Shown piece after piece: positions 34,801-47,275 of a stretch of DNA of 64,000 bases. Source of the stretch: Arenicola marina (Eukaryota; Annelida; Polychaeta; Arenicolidae); the NCBI GenBank assembly GCA_964019135.1, contig OZ025264.1:1922001-1986000 (forward strand), read 5' to 3'. How positions within the stretch are numbered: position 1 is the first letter of the stretch; every line of letters begins with the position of its first letter. The notes beneath the pieces were generated by a model, which was not told where the DNA came from, did no database searches, and was given only the letters and a program-made list of their open reading frames with translations. A program made the translations under genes and the position numbers.

Positions 34801-35509
34801 GCCAGACCCATGGCATGGCATATGGGCCATGCCCATGCCATGGGTCATGCATGCCCATGCTATGCCTAGCCCTGGACTGGAACTAGCCTGAAACAGTGGC
34901 AGTGCATGTTCAGACGTTACCGTTTGACAGTCTGATAATGCACTGTTACAGCACATCCCTGAATGTTCAGAGCCCTAGCCCAGGTCGCAGTTAGCCTGTA
35001 TGTTCAGATGTTGCAGTTTGACAGTCTGATGCTTACTGTAACAAGAACAAGTGTCAAGACTGTACCGTCTGAACATTCAGGCTGGGTCACAGTATGCTTG
35101 GGTCACAGTATGCTTGATGTTTGAATGATGTCAGTGATCAGCTGATGCAATTGTCTATGTCATCAATGGCACAGGGCTATCCAGTTAATGATAGAACATG
35201 CGTGCATTGCTATCACAAGTGTATCGATAACAGTAACATAAAGGGAGATGAAGGAACAAACAATAATGAAGGTATCTGACTATATGTAGACATATTGTAT
35301 ATGATGGTCTGGAAGCTGGGGTCTAGTGTACAGTGCTGATTTTTCAGAATTCTCGATGAAGAATGTCGAATTTTTACCAGCATTCCTTGTCGCTTTTTGG
35401 CTATAAATTCAGTGTAGGTTTTGATTTTCATGTCTTCACTCGTTTTCAAACCTGTCGTGAAATGAAGGCCTGTTATAATAAGTTTTCTTTACTTATTTTA
35501 CAAATCAGA

Positions 35510-37596
35510 ATGGCAGGAGTTGATAGACGAAAAGGTTTTCCTAGTTATCGAACCATACGGCGGCATGCAGCTACAAGAGCTGAAGACATACTGAACAGTA
35601 TCACACATGAACAAGCAGACAACGAAGAACCCTCAACATGTGGTCTGCTGATTGGCAATCAAGAGGATCCAGAAATGATTAGCGATCATGATGATCAGCA
35701 GATGGATGCTGAAAATTGTGAAATGGTTGATGATCTCCAAGCCAGTGGTGGGGTTGTTCATGGTCGAGCATGTGTAGATAATGACATTGAGGATGATGAT
35801 GATAAACATGATGAGGGGGCTGATGAGGAAGATGGGGATGATGATGAAGATGATGATGGACAAAATGTTGAAGATGATGTGCACAGAATTAGGGACAGGC
35901 TCAGAGAACGGGTGTTTGATAGTAGTACTCCATTGACTCATGTAAGCAGCTTATTAGCTATACTACAGCCATTTTTCCTATGGTTACGGAAGGACAGTCG
36001 TACCTTACTGCATACTCAGCGTACATATGATATCCATGATGTTGCTGGAGGAAAGTACCATCACTTTGGGATTCGAGAAAGTATAACAATTCAACTTCAA
36101 CGACAACCTGATTTATGTGCTCTGGATGAATTGTCACTGCAAATTAATGTTGATGGACTACCTATATTTAAGAGTAGCAGTGAATCATTCTGGCCCATAT
36201 TGGGTTTGTTGCAACATTGCAAAAATGCTGAACCATTTATTATAGGTCTCTGGATCGGCATGTCAAAGTCAAAGAGTGCAAACAACTTTATGCAAATGTT
36301 TGTTGATGAAATGAAGGAAATTGAAACCAACGGTCTGTCTCATGGTGAAAAAGTATACCAGGTCAAGATTTCTAGCTTCATTTGTGATACACCAGCACGA
36401 TCATTTGTTAAAATGACCAAGGGTCATACTGGATATTACGGATGCGACTTTTGTGTACAGAGAGGTGTATGGGACAACCACAGGATGACATTCCCTGAAA
36501 GAGATGCGACACCAAGGACTGATGTGATGTTTGATGAGATGGCATACGAAGATCACGAGCATGCTAAATCTTGTTTGTCACAACTAAATGTTGGAATGGT
36601 ATCTCAATTTCCCTTAGACTACATGCACTTAGTCTGTTTGGGTGTTGTGAAAAAACTAATGCATCTTTGGATTAGTGGCCCCCTGAATGTACGACTTGGA
36701 AGCAACATGATCAGACAAATTTCTGATGCCATTCAGAATTTAAAGCTGCATCTACCACGAGAATTTCTTCGAAAAGGACGGTCTATTCAAGAAATTGACC
36801 GTTGGAAAGCCACAGAATTTCGCACATTCTTATTATATTCAGGACCAGTAGCCCTCAAGGGAAAACTGCTGCTTTATATGACAATTTCATGCTCTTATTT
36901 GTCCCAATTACTATATTGTGCGATGTGAACCTCTGTGCAGACTATTGTGATTTTGCTGACAATTTATTAGGTCTCTTTTTTTATCATGTTCGTGATGCAT
37001 ATGGCCACATGCAACTCATTTACAATATGCATGCGCTGACTCATGTGGCATCACATGCTCACCAATTTGGAACACTCCCCAGTTTCTCGAGCTTCCCCTT
37101 TGAGAATTATTTGCAGTCCATCAAGAAGCTTGTACGGAAACCCAAGTTTCCCCTTCCTCAAGTTATCCGTAGACTTACAGAGAAGATGCATTACATCAAA
37201 CCAGTCCATATTCAAAGAACCTTTTGTAAAAGGAAACATAACCGTGGACCTGTGCCGGAAGGTAGAGAAGGATGTACTCAATACTGTGAGATACATCTTG
37301 GGAATTTCATGCTTTCAACAAAAACACCTGACAATGCTGTAAATGCTGGAAGCACAACATACATCATACAAAATATCATAACACATGACAATACCAGGCA
37401 TCTCATTTGTCAAACTATCAATACCAAGGAGGATTTCTTCACCTATCCTGTTCATTCAAGCAGATTGAACATCTGGGCAGTTTCTAATTTGAATCAACAA
37501 CTTGTGCAGCTTGACCCATCTGTGATAACTTCCAAAGGGGTATTACTACCATACAATGGCAAACTGATCTCGATTCCCATGCTCCAAGCGTTATAG
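35510..37596 (+). pseudogene. Tnp2/CACTA-type transposase, frameshifted
   Basis: The start MAGVDRR at 35,510 follows a good acceptor (TTATTTTACAAATCAG), so an upstream noncoding exon is likely. After a basic N-terminus comes a long Asp/Glu-rich stretch (about 35,775-35,880). The core has NVDGLPIFKSS, FICDTPAR, a CDFC cysteine pair, then PLDYMHLVCLGVVKKL and EIDRWKATEFR, as in animal EnSpm transposases. The first frame ends at 36,928. The homologous continuation (LYDNFMLLF, later FPFENYLQSIKKLVRKP) is in the next frame and ends at 37,596. A single small indel near 36,865 therefore splits the gene. A functional bypass seems unlikely. Total length of about 690 residues is normal for the family. 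Confidence 0.8.
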
Positions 37597-37763
37597 GTTA
37601 GTTCCAGATATATATCATTGCAACATAAAGAGTAATGTAAGTAAGGACTGTATACAGAGAAAATCTCTCATCAATATTGAGATATTATGCTGCGGATAGA
37701 TTCTGGTATTTATGATATTGTTTGATTTCATGTATCCATTAACTGATATACTTTCAGAAAAAG

Positions 37764-37969
37764 ATGTATGCTGTGGTGTGTTTTCTCAGCGACAACACTG
37801 TGTCTGTAGTGCCACGGTCCTGACTGTATAGCTCTGGCCAAGATGTTCAGTGCAGATGGCCGCCAGCTAAAGGGAAAGGCACTGAATAAGGCCATAGAAG
37901 TGCGTTCGGCAGCCGATCGACACTGGGATGACTATGCAGTTAAAGTTCTTGTTGAAACTGGTGGGTGAA
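37764..37969 (+). pseudogene. Remnant of CACTA companion gene (DUF4806-type N-terminal exon)
   Basis: After an acceptor (ATACTTTCAG) the frame MYAVVCFLSDNTVSVVPRS resembles the N-terminus of the second protein of animal EnSpm elements (DUF4806-containing), where a Trp normally follows. Here a TGA stands at that place. The same frame then gives the characteristic RWPP before another stop. The +1 frame continues with DDYAVKVLVETGG up to a possible donor at GGTGGGTGA. This is a decayed first exon; the rest of the gene is missing. Family assignment is from memory of the motif order. Confidence 0.5.
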
Positions 37970-38539
37970 TTTTAGCACTTTTGCTGGTGCCCTTTTTTTA
38001 ATGGTATGTGTAGTACTCTGAGTGACCTCCAGTCACATATTACCGACGATAATGGCAAATACTGTTGGCAAATGGCCAATTTTCAGTAATGACAACGGTG
38101 ATTTGGGTTAGTAAAATATTACCATGTATTTCTTACTTACTTATGTATGCATAATAGTATGTTGAAATCCTGTAAAGGTATCGATTCTATATTTTGCTAT
38201 TGCTTAGATGATTGGTTATCTGTTACAGTAATCAATGTTACATTACAGGCGCCGGCCGCCAGCACGAATATGGAGCACCGATGATGATGCAACTGAGTAC
38301 GTATGGCTGCTACAGTTTAAAATTTTGGGCAGAGGCGCTAAAATTTAATCTCCCTCTGGTGAGATTTCGAAGCGTGGACTGTGTGACGTTATTTTGGGAA
38401 TCATAATCCACAATGTAAAATCCGATGTGTCCCGTCCATTGTAAAAAAACATCAATTCCTTGGTGGCATCCCAACCTGTGGAAATCTTGTTATATTATGT
38501 GCGGAACTTTGATATTGATACACCTTGCAATCCAAGGTT

Positions 38540-40085
38540 TACTGCCCCAACTTATTCGATTAAAGAGCTAGGCGATAGAAAGGATAGTCCTTCAGCTATG
38601 GCTTGACGAAATGGCCAAAAGTTGCCTTAGTTCATCATTGCGGAGACACGGAGACCTAGAACAAGAACAAAGAACACTGCAGGCGAAGTGATATAGCAAC
38701 TCATTTATTTCTTTTACTAGTTCTCTGAAGATCAATGGTCCCTACCATTTGGCGTCAAGATCACAGCTCTGGCATGTTTTTCTTAATTTTGACGTTGTTT
38801 TAAAGATGGACACAATCTCCATTCACTCATCATTGGCGGCCCCGCAAAGGTGTCGTCCCACTTTGAAGCGCTCTAGCGCCATAACTGCAATTTTAGCAAT
38901 TTTAGCATTTTTATCTGATTTTTGACGATTTTTCTGGCAAGAATCTGTATGTTTATCATTAGGCCGGTGGCTTCGTTGCCATGGAAACAAAAAGTAATAT
39001 AGAAATCGCCGTGTTTTTCTTATAACTTGCTTTAAGGAGATATTACCTGACTGTGTGGCGAAGGAGACTGAAATAGCTTGAGCGGAAGTAGGTCATATTC
39101 GACCAAGTTCATTTTCCCCATAGGATCCCATGTAAAACGATTTCGACTATATACCGAAAAGTATTATGGCTATAGAACCATGTGGACAGATTATGACTCA
39201 GCTTAGTATTATCTATCCACAGATGCAAGCATTGAGTGATGGCTTGAATAGGACGCCCGTGGGAGCCTCTGCTAACACCAAAAAACCGTATCTTTCACCA
39301 TTGGCCAATTTACAAAAAAATTCTGTGGCGTTGCTATTTGTTTCAATCGCATGCGATAAGCACTGAGGCTACTATGTATCATGTTTAACTAAGAAAAAAA
39401 TCCCGGTGTTACTTGATGGAGGCACTTGTGAAATACACGAAAAAACATTTTTCGCAGCCTAAAGATACAGCGCTTTAACATGGGAAGTTCCATAGAGAAA
39501 TGCCGTCGGCCCTGGAACCGGAAGTAAGATAGGAACATATTGTTTTTAGTTTGCAGCTATACGAGGAACTACTTTTCCTATAATATGATGCTACTCTCTT
39601 ATTTTTGGGATTTTTTCTGATTTTTGACGATTTTTTTTTAAGTAGCAAAAGTGACGTCATCGTGACGTCACGTGACGCATCAGAAAACTCTAAGATTCAA
39701 CACAACTCATCTCAATTCATATTTCTATGGCATATTAGAACATCATAGCGATAGCTTGATGGCAAATGTGCCCAAAAGCGAGAAAACTGACAGAGGTCAT
39801 TTAGTGCGTTTTCCGCAAAACTTCATTTTACTCGAAAATGAGTATTACGCATCAAAAAGTAAACAATACCCGCCTTGAATGCTAGCACATCATGAAACTG
39901 ACCACAGATCTCTAGCGTCAATATTAACGGAGGTATAAGCGTTTTTAGTAATTTTTAAAAAAAATCGCTGTGACCTTGACCTTGGATCTTTTAACCTGGG
40001 TGACGAGTATGGTGTAGCCCTATAGCCTAGCTATTAGATACTAAAGACTGCGAATCGATGTATGAAGCCGTTAGGCCACAAGAAG
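38540..40085 (+). mobile_element. Noncoding dispersed repeat, second copy
   Basis: Homologous over its length to 15,110-16,760 and 60,750-62,400 (shared GAGCTAGGCGATA, TTCATCATTGCGGAGACACG, GGCCCTGGAACCGGAAGTAA). More diverged than the latter two are from each other. No coding frame. Either a dispersed element, or an intron remnant of relic PARP copy E. Confidence 0.65.
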
Positions 40086-40498
40086 ACTTCACATTTTTTA
40101 GTGAAACAGACATACAAACACGACCAACTGACAAGCCCAAGCAAACAGGACACAAAAGAGCACGAATGTGCGAGCGTGAAATATCAACACGTCTTCCTTG
40201 CTCGGGAGAGATGTCGTCTGTGTTTGAATACCCGTGGATTTAGACTCCGGTTGCAGCCGAAGAAAAAATACCGCGATCGCGCGAGTCACAAAATCGACCG
40301 CAGACTTCCGCGGTCGAATTTTTACCTTTGTTTAGGTAGGTCTGTAAGGACATTCTCATTTGCATTGCAAACCGCAGGATGGCAGCCAACTCATAGAAAG
40401 GTAATGAGTGCCGACAGATGACTTATGGTTCACTGACAAAAGAATAATGCAATAGAGCACTGCAGCATGCTCTTGCTGCGCCAGTTACAGTGACATAC

Positions 40499-40596
40499 GT
40501 GGTGGTAACGGAGGAAACACAGCTTCACGATGTCGTCGATTACTGGTACTCCAGACTCTATACTACATACGCCAGTACCCGTCATGAATTCTGCCT
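40499..40596 (-). other. Exon-like segment X, copy 3
   Basis: 98 bases between an AACAG acceptor and a GTATGT donor, open in one frame (ESGVPVIDDIVKLCFLRYHH at its end). The same donor context is in copies at 5,549, 21,877 and 50,624. The frame upstream also stays open across the acceptor (VFDPRAHRM). Function unknown. Confidence 0.3.
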
Positions 40597-40599
40597 CTG

Positions 40600-41192
40600 T
40601 TAACAACATACGATGGGCCCGAGGATCAAACACCGGACAAAGTCTGTGTAAAAAGTCGCAAGTATGGAAAGCCGTTCAAGGATTAAGAGGATTACGAGGA
40701 GTACATTGCAAACCTTCAGGTGGGAAGAATTAATATGCATCTGCAGCTTTAACCCGCAGGCTAACTGACGACTACGGCCTTACATCGGTCAGAATGTGCC
40801 GTACTCGATGATCTTAAAGATGGTGTAAACCCGAATCTAATCGCGATCTGCACCGAAAGTAAACTGCAGCGCTTCATTTCGGTCGATTGGTAAGGAGAAA
40901 AAAAAAGGTACCCCGCCCCCATCAATGTCGAGCAGCGCGCCTTTTTGCCAGGAGGTGAGGTATATATTGGGACCCTTCATGTGGCGTCGCCTAGCGTTAT
41001 AACTGTAAGTTATCTTACGGAACACGAAACCGTTCTTGTCTGCGCGGATAGTACTGCCCTACAGCGAGTAAGTACTTCAGTAGACTTCAGTAGATGGTAG
41101 GACGTTCCAAGATAAGACCCCGAAAGGACTCTAAGCGAAGTAGTTACACTTTTGTTGGTCGTAGTTTTGTCTTGAACACCCTGTACACCAGA
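40600..41192. other. Intergenic stretch 3' of PARP copy 2
   Basis: No gene. From 41,035 it matches 7,868 onward (GATAGTACTGCCCTACAGCG), the flank of PARP copy 1. Confidence 0.5.
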
Positions 41193-41203
41193 CCACTCCC
41201 TAC

Positions 41204-41389
41204 TTTTTTTTCTTTAAACATAATTCTTTATTTCATTAAGGTACAGAACAGACAGTATACAGTACAGGATAAACGAACAGCACACCCCCAAAACATTATA
41301 CAGCACCCCAAAAGAGATATATAGGATATGGTTATTTTCAACCTGCAGAAAATAGCAGCACCTCCAGTCATACAGTGGCAAAAAACAAA
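41204..41389 (-). mobile_element. 5'-truncated retroposon with 11-base target duplication
   Basis: CCACTCCCTAC occurs at both edges (41,193-41,203 and 41,390-41,400). The copy 3 flank at 53,472 has the site once, without the insert. On the minus strand the 186-base insert ends with AATGAAATAAAGAATTATG and an A-rich tail, so it is a reverse-oriented LINE or SINE 3' end made by target-primed reverse transcription. Confidence 0.85.
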
Positions 41390-41586
41390 CCACTCCCTAC
41401 TGATTTCTGGTGTCGACCCGTGTCTCATATTAATGAAGAAATCCCCAGCGGATCGCTTACAATGCCACTCGACAACGTCCTGTCTCGGTCCCCCTTTACC
41501 CTGGGCGGTGGACAATGGCATCGACTTTATGAATCGATACCTGTATCGTACACAATAAAATACACGTCAAGGATAATGCAAATTAC

Positions 41587-41592
41587 TTTATT
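41587..41592 (-). promoter_or_regulatory. Poly(A) signal, PARP copy 2
   Basis: AATAAA on the minus strand in the conserved AATTACTTTATTTTG context, about 975 bases past the copy 2 stop. Confidence 0.6.
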
Positions 41593-42566
41593 TTGTTGAA
41601 TTCGCTTGAACACGTTGATTATAAGCAGCGATATTTGCATCAGATGGTGATTTCTTGGGTACAGAGAATAAATTGTCGATCCCAACCTGGTCTGTCAATA
41701 CAACATTGCGAGTTAATATAATTCAGTCGCATTGAAAAACCACATGCACATACTCTGATCAACCTTGTAGACTAAGCCGGGGGCTCAAGATAAAACATGC
41801 TATAAATCGTGATACAACCAAATAAGCAACATTTCTAATAGATGATGGAATGCAAAAGAAACACGCTTAAATTGGGATACCAATATTAGCAGGCAAATCA
41901 TACACCAGCTGTTCACTTTACAAACAAGCATATCCGCACGCAATCAACAACATGAAATGTTAACCGTCAGCAACGAAAGAAAAATTCACAAGGTCAGTAT
42001 GCAATATATCGAAATTGCATAACAATTCTTTAAGTAGGCACACACTAATATTTAATTGGATTATTTGCTTGAGTAGTATTACATTATTATACATCTTCAA
42101 CATTGCATAAATGTCACGATCAATCGCGTCAATGGATTCTAGCGGGAAAAGATACGACTATCTTTGATATTATACAGAATACGGGCCGAATAATACTAAC
42201 CCCAGTTTTCGCAAATTCATATGCATACAGGATCATAATTATGAACTTCCAGGGCATCTACAAAATTCTCAAAACTGTTTCTTTCCTTCAATTCATCAAT
42301 TTTCAACTTTCTGCTGATAAAAAAAGGTCCGCAGATACACCATATAACTAATAGTTTATATATATCTATCTATATATATAAAGTACTTATGTCGTAGATT
42401 TGCATGCTTAGCCAAAAAATTGCAGTGAATAATAATGTTAAATATGTAATAGCAAAACATCGACTTCGTACAACGATGTATGGCGCTATTAGCGGTCATT
42501 AATAACAAGGTTACAAATTCGCTTGAAATGCGTCACTACAACGTCGTTAGAATAACTTCCGCATTC

Positions 42567-43810
42567 TTATTCGAGCAGCTGAATGAGATACTCAGGGTAG
42601 ACCTGACTGTCTCGGAAGATGACAAAGATGGTTGGCTTGTCCTTGTCGTCGACTACAGAGTCGTAGCGCACGCCATCGGGGAGGGATGAGATCTGAGGCG
42701 GCGCCTTCAGGCCCCGCTCCCCTTTACAGAAGACCCCGGTTAACACCCGACACTGGTAGATGTATTTGATCTTGTTGGCGTCGGGCGGTGAGTACTGCTG
42801 CTGGGCAGAGTACGCTGGGTTCACGGCGAAGTAAACACCGTTGCCAAATGCGGCGGCTGCAAGATAATCATTGGTTTTCCGTAATTCGACACGATGAGCC
42901 AAGATGTTATGAACTGGTGACAATGACATTGAACATGACGCTAGTATGCCGCTGAAAACGTTTAAGATGTTTATTTGCTACGACGAACATTAAACATTTG
43001 CTCGATTTTGCAATTGCTTTGGCGTGGGATAACTAAAATAATAATAAAGACATTGTAATGGCAATTAAAAAATAAAAATGTTGGTCGAAGTATTGATGCG
43101 AAGTTGAAAGGTGAATTTCACACTGACAAAACAACAAAGTGCGTTTCGTTTAGCAACTGAAATTAATAACAAATTAGGAACTTGACCGTACTGGTTTTCT
43201 TTGTAGCAGTTTGCCATGATTATGTAACTTACCATTGGCAGTCCCAAAATAGCTTCTACTAAAGCCATTGATGTTGATGTCCTTGGTCACGTCTGCCTTG
43301 GTGCCGTGAAACAGCATTCTCTCCACTGTAGTGTCAGGGCAATCATCCTGGACTCGTGATTTACGGACAGCGTACTCTTGGTACAGGGACATGTTCTCGA
43401 TCCGGGTGATCTAAATAAACACATAATACACGCATGCCAGTTTCGGATGACGGAGGCTGTACCGAAATGTTCTTACACATGTAAGTCATGGATGTCAGAC
43501 TGTAGGGAAGGGGGTGGAGGTCGCTTATCCTCAAAACAGATATTGATTATTGGCACCCCCACCCCATCCCACCCAAGCTCAAACATTTTCCAAGGCCAAC
43601 CCAATGACACGATCGATCGGCGTATGACGCTATATAACCATTAATTCGTCTGTTACCTGGTTACAAACAATCATACACTTTTGATGGTATTTTTAACTCC
43701 GCTGGCCAGCAAAGCTCTTTTGATGGTGGTGTAGACCTCCTCAGAAGGCTGAACATCAATGAGCTGCGGGATGAGGCTCTTCTGGTCCCTTGTCTTCCAG
43801 TACCCGGGCA
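42567..43810 (-). CDS. ART catalytic domain exons, copy 2
   Basis: Exons 43,810-43,677 (opens VPGYW), 43,410-43,233 (ITRIENMSLYQEY, then LFHGT) and 42,856-42,567 (GNGVYFAVNPAYS, CRVLTGVF, VYPEYLIQL). All residues named for copy 1 are kept, and splice sites are canonical (ACAG acceptor, GTATGA and GTAAGT donors). The stop is at 42,567-42,569. Confidence 0.9.
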
Positions 43811-46800
43811 CTGTCATGGTGCCTGCGACCAGGAACACGAACATAACAATAATAATAGAAATATGTCAATATGTGTATTAGAATCATCGATACAACTTCC
43901 CACACTAGTGTACTCCCATACTTTGCCGGCGACCCGGGATATAGAGCGGGATAAAAGCAATGGCAATACTTAGGTGTGCATTATAGAAACATACACAGAA
44001 GGTCTAATTTCAAAGATATCAATAATAACGATAACACGTTAATATGCGGCATAGACACATAAGTTCATATCACGATTCCTGTGACCCTACAAGAGGACGA
44101 TAATGCCAATATTAGTGCGTTATGTATGTTACAGAAGCATGATGAATTCATTATCCACCAAACTCACTACAGACATATGAATGAGTTACGTAACAGTTTT
44201 CGTTCATAAATTTAGAGCATGATGCTGAAAGCCTTGTGGGATATATCTCGTTTTTTGGAGTTTTTCTTCACTGGTACCCACCTTGCATTGACGTAGTTAT
44301 CTTTTCTTCCGACTGTGCACCGGCTGTTGTATCCTCACCAGAAACCAGAGCTTCGTGCTGAGCCCCAAAAGCCTGGAATCCATATTGTCAGCATGCATAG
44401 TATATTAGTACAGCACTTGTGCATGCGAGAAGACGCCGACGATGAGCATATTTCTCGCAAATGTGAGTGGCAATCCTCATGTGATCTCTGAATCCTTGTT
44501 TAATACTGCATATATGATGATACTATTGCGGCAATTCCTCATAAAACATCAACTGCTGCTGAGGCGTGAGGCGTTGAGCCTTCACAGTCAATGGTAGACT
44601 GGCCAAACCATTTATTTCCACATCCGTGATCACTATCCACGGCACTGGATCTGGCTGACATGTTTGTTACAAATGCTGTTGGTGTGCTCCTGTTTAAAGC
44701 AGAATGTTGGTCTAATAGAGAGAACTGACTTTTACATTGAACATAATGGTACAATGGTGTGTTATCGGTAACATGGTTACCTTGATGACGTTTTCGTCTG
44801 AAGGGAGCAGCACGAAGTGGATATTGTCCACTGATGATCTTGGGTGACTACTGAGGAAGTGCAAGGCCTCTTCGTGCAAGACTTGAGCACAGACCTCTGG
44901 CGGAGTCTGCAGACCACCGGCACCGATAGCGGGAAAAGCTATCGATTCCAGGTCCATCAAATGAGCGCCTAACAGACACTTCCTAATCACCTGACGCATA
45001 TACTGCGGTGAGGGACACAAGCGAGAATGCTTATAAAATCAAAGCTTGCATACGAATGGAACTAGTTGGTTTCTTGTATATAAACGATGCTCTTTAACCA
45101 CGTTTGGTCATATCGCGACAATTGGAGAAGGAAGGGAGGGTGGAGTCATGTCCCCGGGGGTAATCCCTTACTGTTCACAAAGCAGGACATGGATCTTTTT
45201 CCTGCTACAATTAAGACTTGGCCAGAGCAGAGCTCAAGCCACCGATCCACGCGCCGTTAGGCTCTCATGTGACAGACAAGAGAACTCAATGCGAACGCTT
45301 TAACCCACTGAGCTATCGAGGTGGCCCCAGCGATGATAGATAGCAATGCGAGTTTGGAATAACTAGCAAGTGTTTTGGGGCAATTTGCAGGTTAGCAATG
45401 GAAATCCCGAGACATACGCCATCAGAAAAAGGTACGGATAGATGATGATTGTTCTTGCCGGAAAAAAGTGTTCTAGACGAAAGATTTAAATGAAAACATA
45501 TTGTGGGATAAATACATACCAAGACTATAATTACGTCGTTATCGTAGTTTGGGCTGAATTAAAGTTTAAATGGCATATCAGTTGGCTTTCAAAAAGAAAA
45601 ATATCAAATTGAACATTCATGTAATAAACTTTGCTTATTTTGTGACATATATATTGCCCTTTAATAAACTGAAGTTTTTTGCAGTGTACAGTTTCATATT
45701 TTGCAATTAAAGTCCTTGTGCATAGAAGATACTTTTTCGTCGACAGAAAATCACACACTGATGTTATTCATAAAAAGGTATTTTAGCGAATCTTCTTGAT
45801 TCAGCATTGTAAATATAAATGCATCCTAAGGTATGGGCCAAATTGATATGGGAAACTGGATGTACTGTGTGTGGGACACAGATCAGCAATACCAACCGTG
45901 AGACTGGTTCCCTCTATGCCATCCCATCTCTTGACGATGCCGTGAAATATACAGGTTGCTGGTAGTCTTCCGCCACTGGTTGCTATAATGTTACCCGGCT
46001 CTAAAGTGGTTGCAGCTTTCTTGCACTCTTCTTGGATACCAGATCCAGCAGCCTTCAAGATGGACGCCGAAACACCGGGAGCCGAAAGGTCAAGGTCGGA
46101 GCGCGTGGTGTTAACTATGACGTCAACCTAAGACGTAAGCCGTTTTCAAGTATCACCCAAACATACAACGACGCTTGGATAGACAGTTATTTGAATGGGA
46201 GACGTGCGATTCGCCTGCGAAGCAATGACTGGTATTCATAGTGAGAAGGCGTCATCAGGTAATTGATGAAACCAACGCCGTAACGCGTAGCACCGACCGC
46301 AAGACATTACTAATAACACTCTTGACTACATGTTCACTAAATACCAAGAAAACTCAAAGTGGTATAACTTACCCGCTCATCGGTAATGGAACCCGCCAAT
46401 GTGGTGACAGTTAGTCGGCCTCCAACAGTGTAACCTAGGTAAATAATGAATAATTAACAGATCAAGTAAAACTACGAAAGACCGGCTAGAAGCGTGCTAA
46501 CCTTGAACGTATATCTAAAGATATAATAATAATGTAATAATATAACCCCGTTACCAATAGATATGTGAAAATCTGTCAGTTGCCAATAGTCAAAATCGAC
46601 CGTAAATTAGTAATACGTATTAAATTGGTGTGAAAACAGTGACTAAGTTGCTTATCATACAGATAAGAGCTGCGTTGTGGGAACACCACGTGTTCAAACG
46701 TCTATGTGTGTGCAATGATGAATAACCCATGTTTTTATTTACAAATAGTACAGGTTATTCCCGGAAACATGGTGCATCTCTACCTTGGCCCTGTCCATCG

Positions 46801-46969
46801 TCGCGATATGACCTGCAAATGGGAAGCGTCCTACTTATGACGACATAAATAGCTTACCGCATAATTCCTTGTTTCGCTGACCGGCTGCTTTGACGCGGTC
46901 AAACAGCGCATCTCTCATCATGCTTAGCACGACAAGGCCGGCCAGTCCCTCAGCCAGCGCATCATCCGA
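42567..46969 (-). CDS. Macro domain-ART protein, PARP14/15-like, copy 2
   Basis: The spliced model is 46,969-46,858 (uncertain acceptor); 46,434-46,373; 46,127-45,897; 45,002-44,781; 44,357-44,282; 43,810-43,677; 43,410-43,233; 42,856-42,567. Exon lengths 62, 231, 222, 134, 178 and 290 are identical to copies 1 and 3, with conserved phases. The linker exon is 76 instead of 34 bases, and the two small unassigned exons of copies 1 and 3 are absent; the join still keeps the frame. No stops seen. The gene is compact because the big intron insertions are missing, so it shows the ancestral layout. Its last intron carries no insertion, but a tRNA-SINE sits in the macro intron. The most divergent of the three full copies. 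The 5' end is not defined. Confidence 0.8.
44781..46434 (-). CDS. Macro domain exons, copy 2
   Basis: 46,434-46,373, 46,127-45,897 (VDVIVNTTRSDLDLS, IQEEC, IFHG) and 45,002-44,781 (YMRQVIRKC, then IAFPAIGAGGLQTPPE). The last exon has an excellent CCTCACCGCAG acceptor and an AAG/GTAACC donor. Length and motifs match a complete macro domain. Confidence 0.88.
45066..45330 (-). mobile_element. tRNA-derived SINE in PARP copy 2 intron
   Basis: On the minus strand it opens GGGGCCACCTCGATAGCTCA with GTGGGTTAAAGCGTTCGC, a tRNA-like 5' half containing an A-box. A B-box-like GGATCGGTGGCTTGAGC follows about 70 bases later. The paralogous introns run without it (GAACTAGCAATGATG in copy 1 at 12,280). Total about 265 bases. 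Confidence 0.7.
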
Positions 46970-47275
46970 CTTATCGGATTTTTTCGAAGAACCTATTAAC
47001 ATACATGGTGGTTGGTATATGCCACTTGTTGCAAAAATGAAGATCCTAGGACACCTCAATGATAAGTAATCCACTTAGTCGCCATCTTCTATTTAATTAA
47101 ATGCATACAAGTACTGTCCACCTTTATACTGGTCAATGAGCTGGCCACGCAGGAAATGATAATTGTGGTCGGCTGACATTAAGATGACTCCACTTGCACT
47201 TCAAATAGCGACTGACCTCTTAGGTCATACCGTGCTTCAAGCCCAGTAATGACTATGCTTGCTACAATGACTTAC

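Larger units (their letters stand above)
34800..37980 (+). mobile_element. CACTA/EnSpm-like DNA transposon, decayed
   Basis: Contains a transposase gene (35,510-37,596) and the remains of a second gene (37,764-37,969). Upstream, AGTTTGACAGTCTGAT-like segments at about 34,915 and 35,010 and an inverted GTACCGTCTGAACATTCAG at 35,062 look like subterminal repeats. A CATGCC/GGCATG-rich palindrome lies at 34,805-34,865. The outer ends are not fixed; terminal CACT repeats were not found with confidence. Confidence 0.6.

Noticed and set aside
35633-35941. Isoleucine-rich minus-strand frame, membrane-like
   Set aside because: Antisense of the Asp/Glu-rich stretch of the CACTA transposase.
34415-38110. 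Terminal inverted repeats of the CACTA element (CCCAGATAGCAC... against the region near 38,100)
   Set aside because: Only scattered matches after inversion; no CACT end and no target duplication could be defended.
45170-45330. Functional tRNA gene
   Set aside because: Only the 5' half is tRNA-like, no acceptor stem pairs, and the B-box is displaced; a SINE explains it better.
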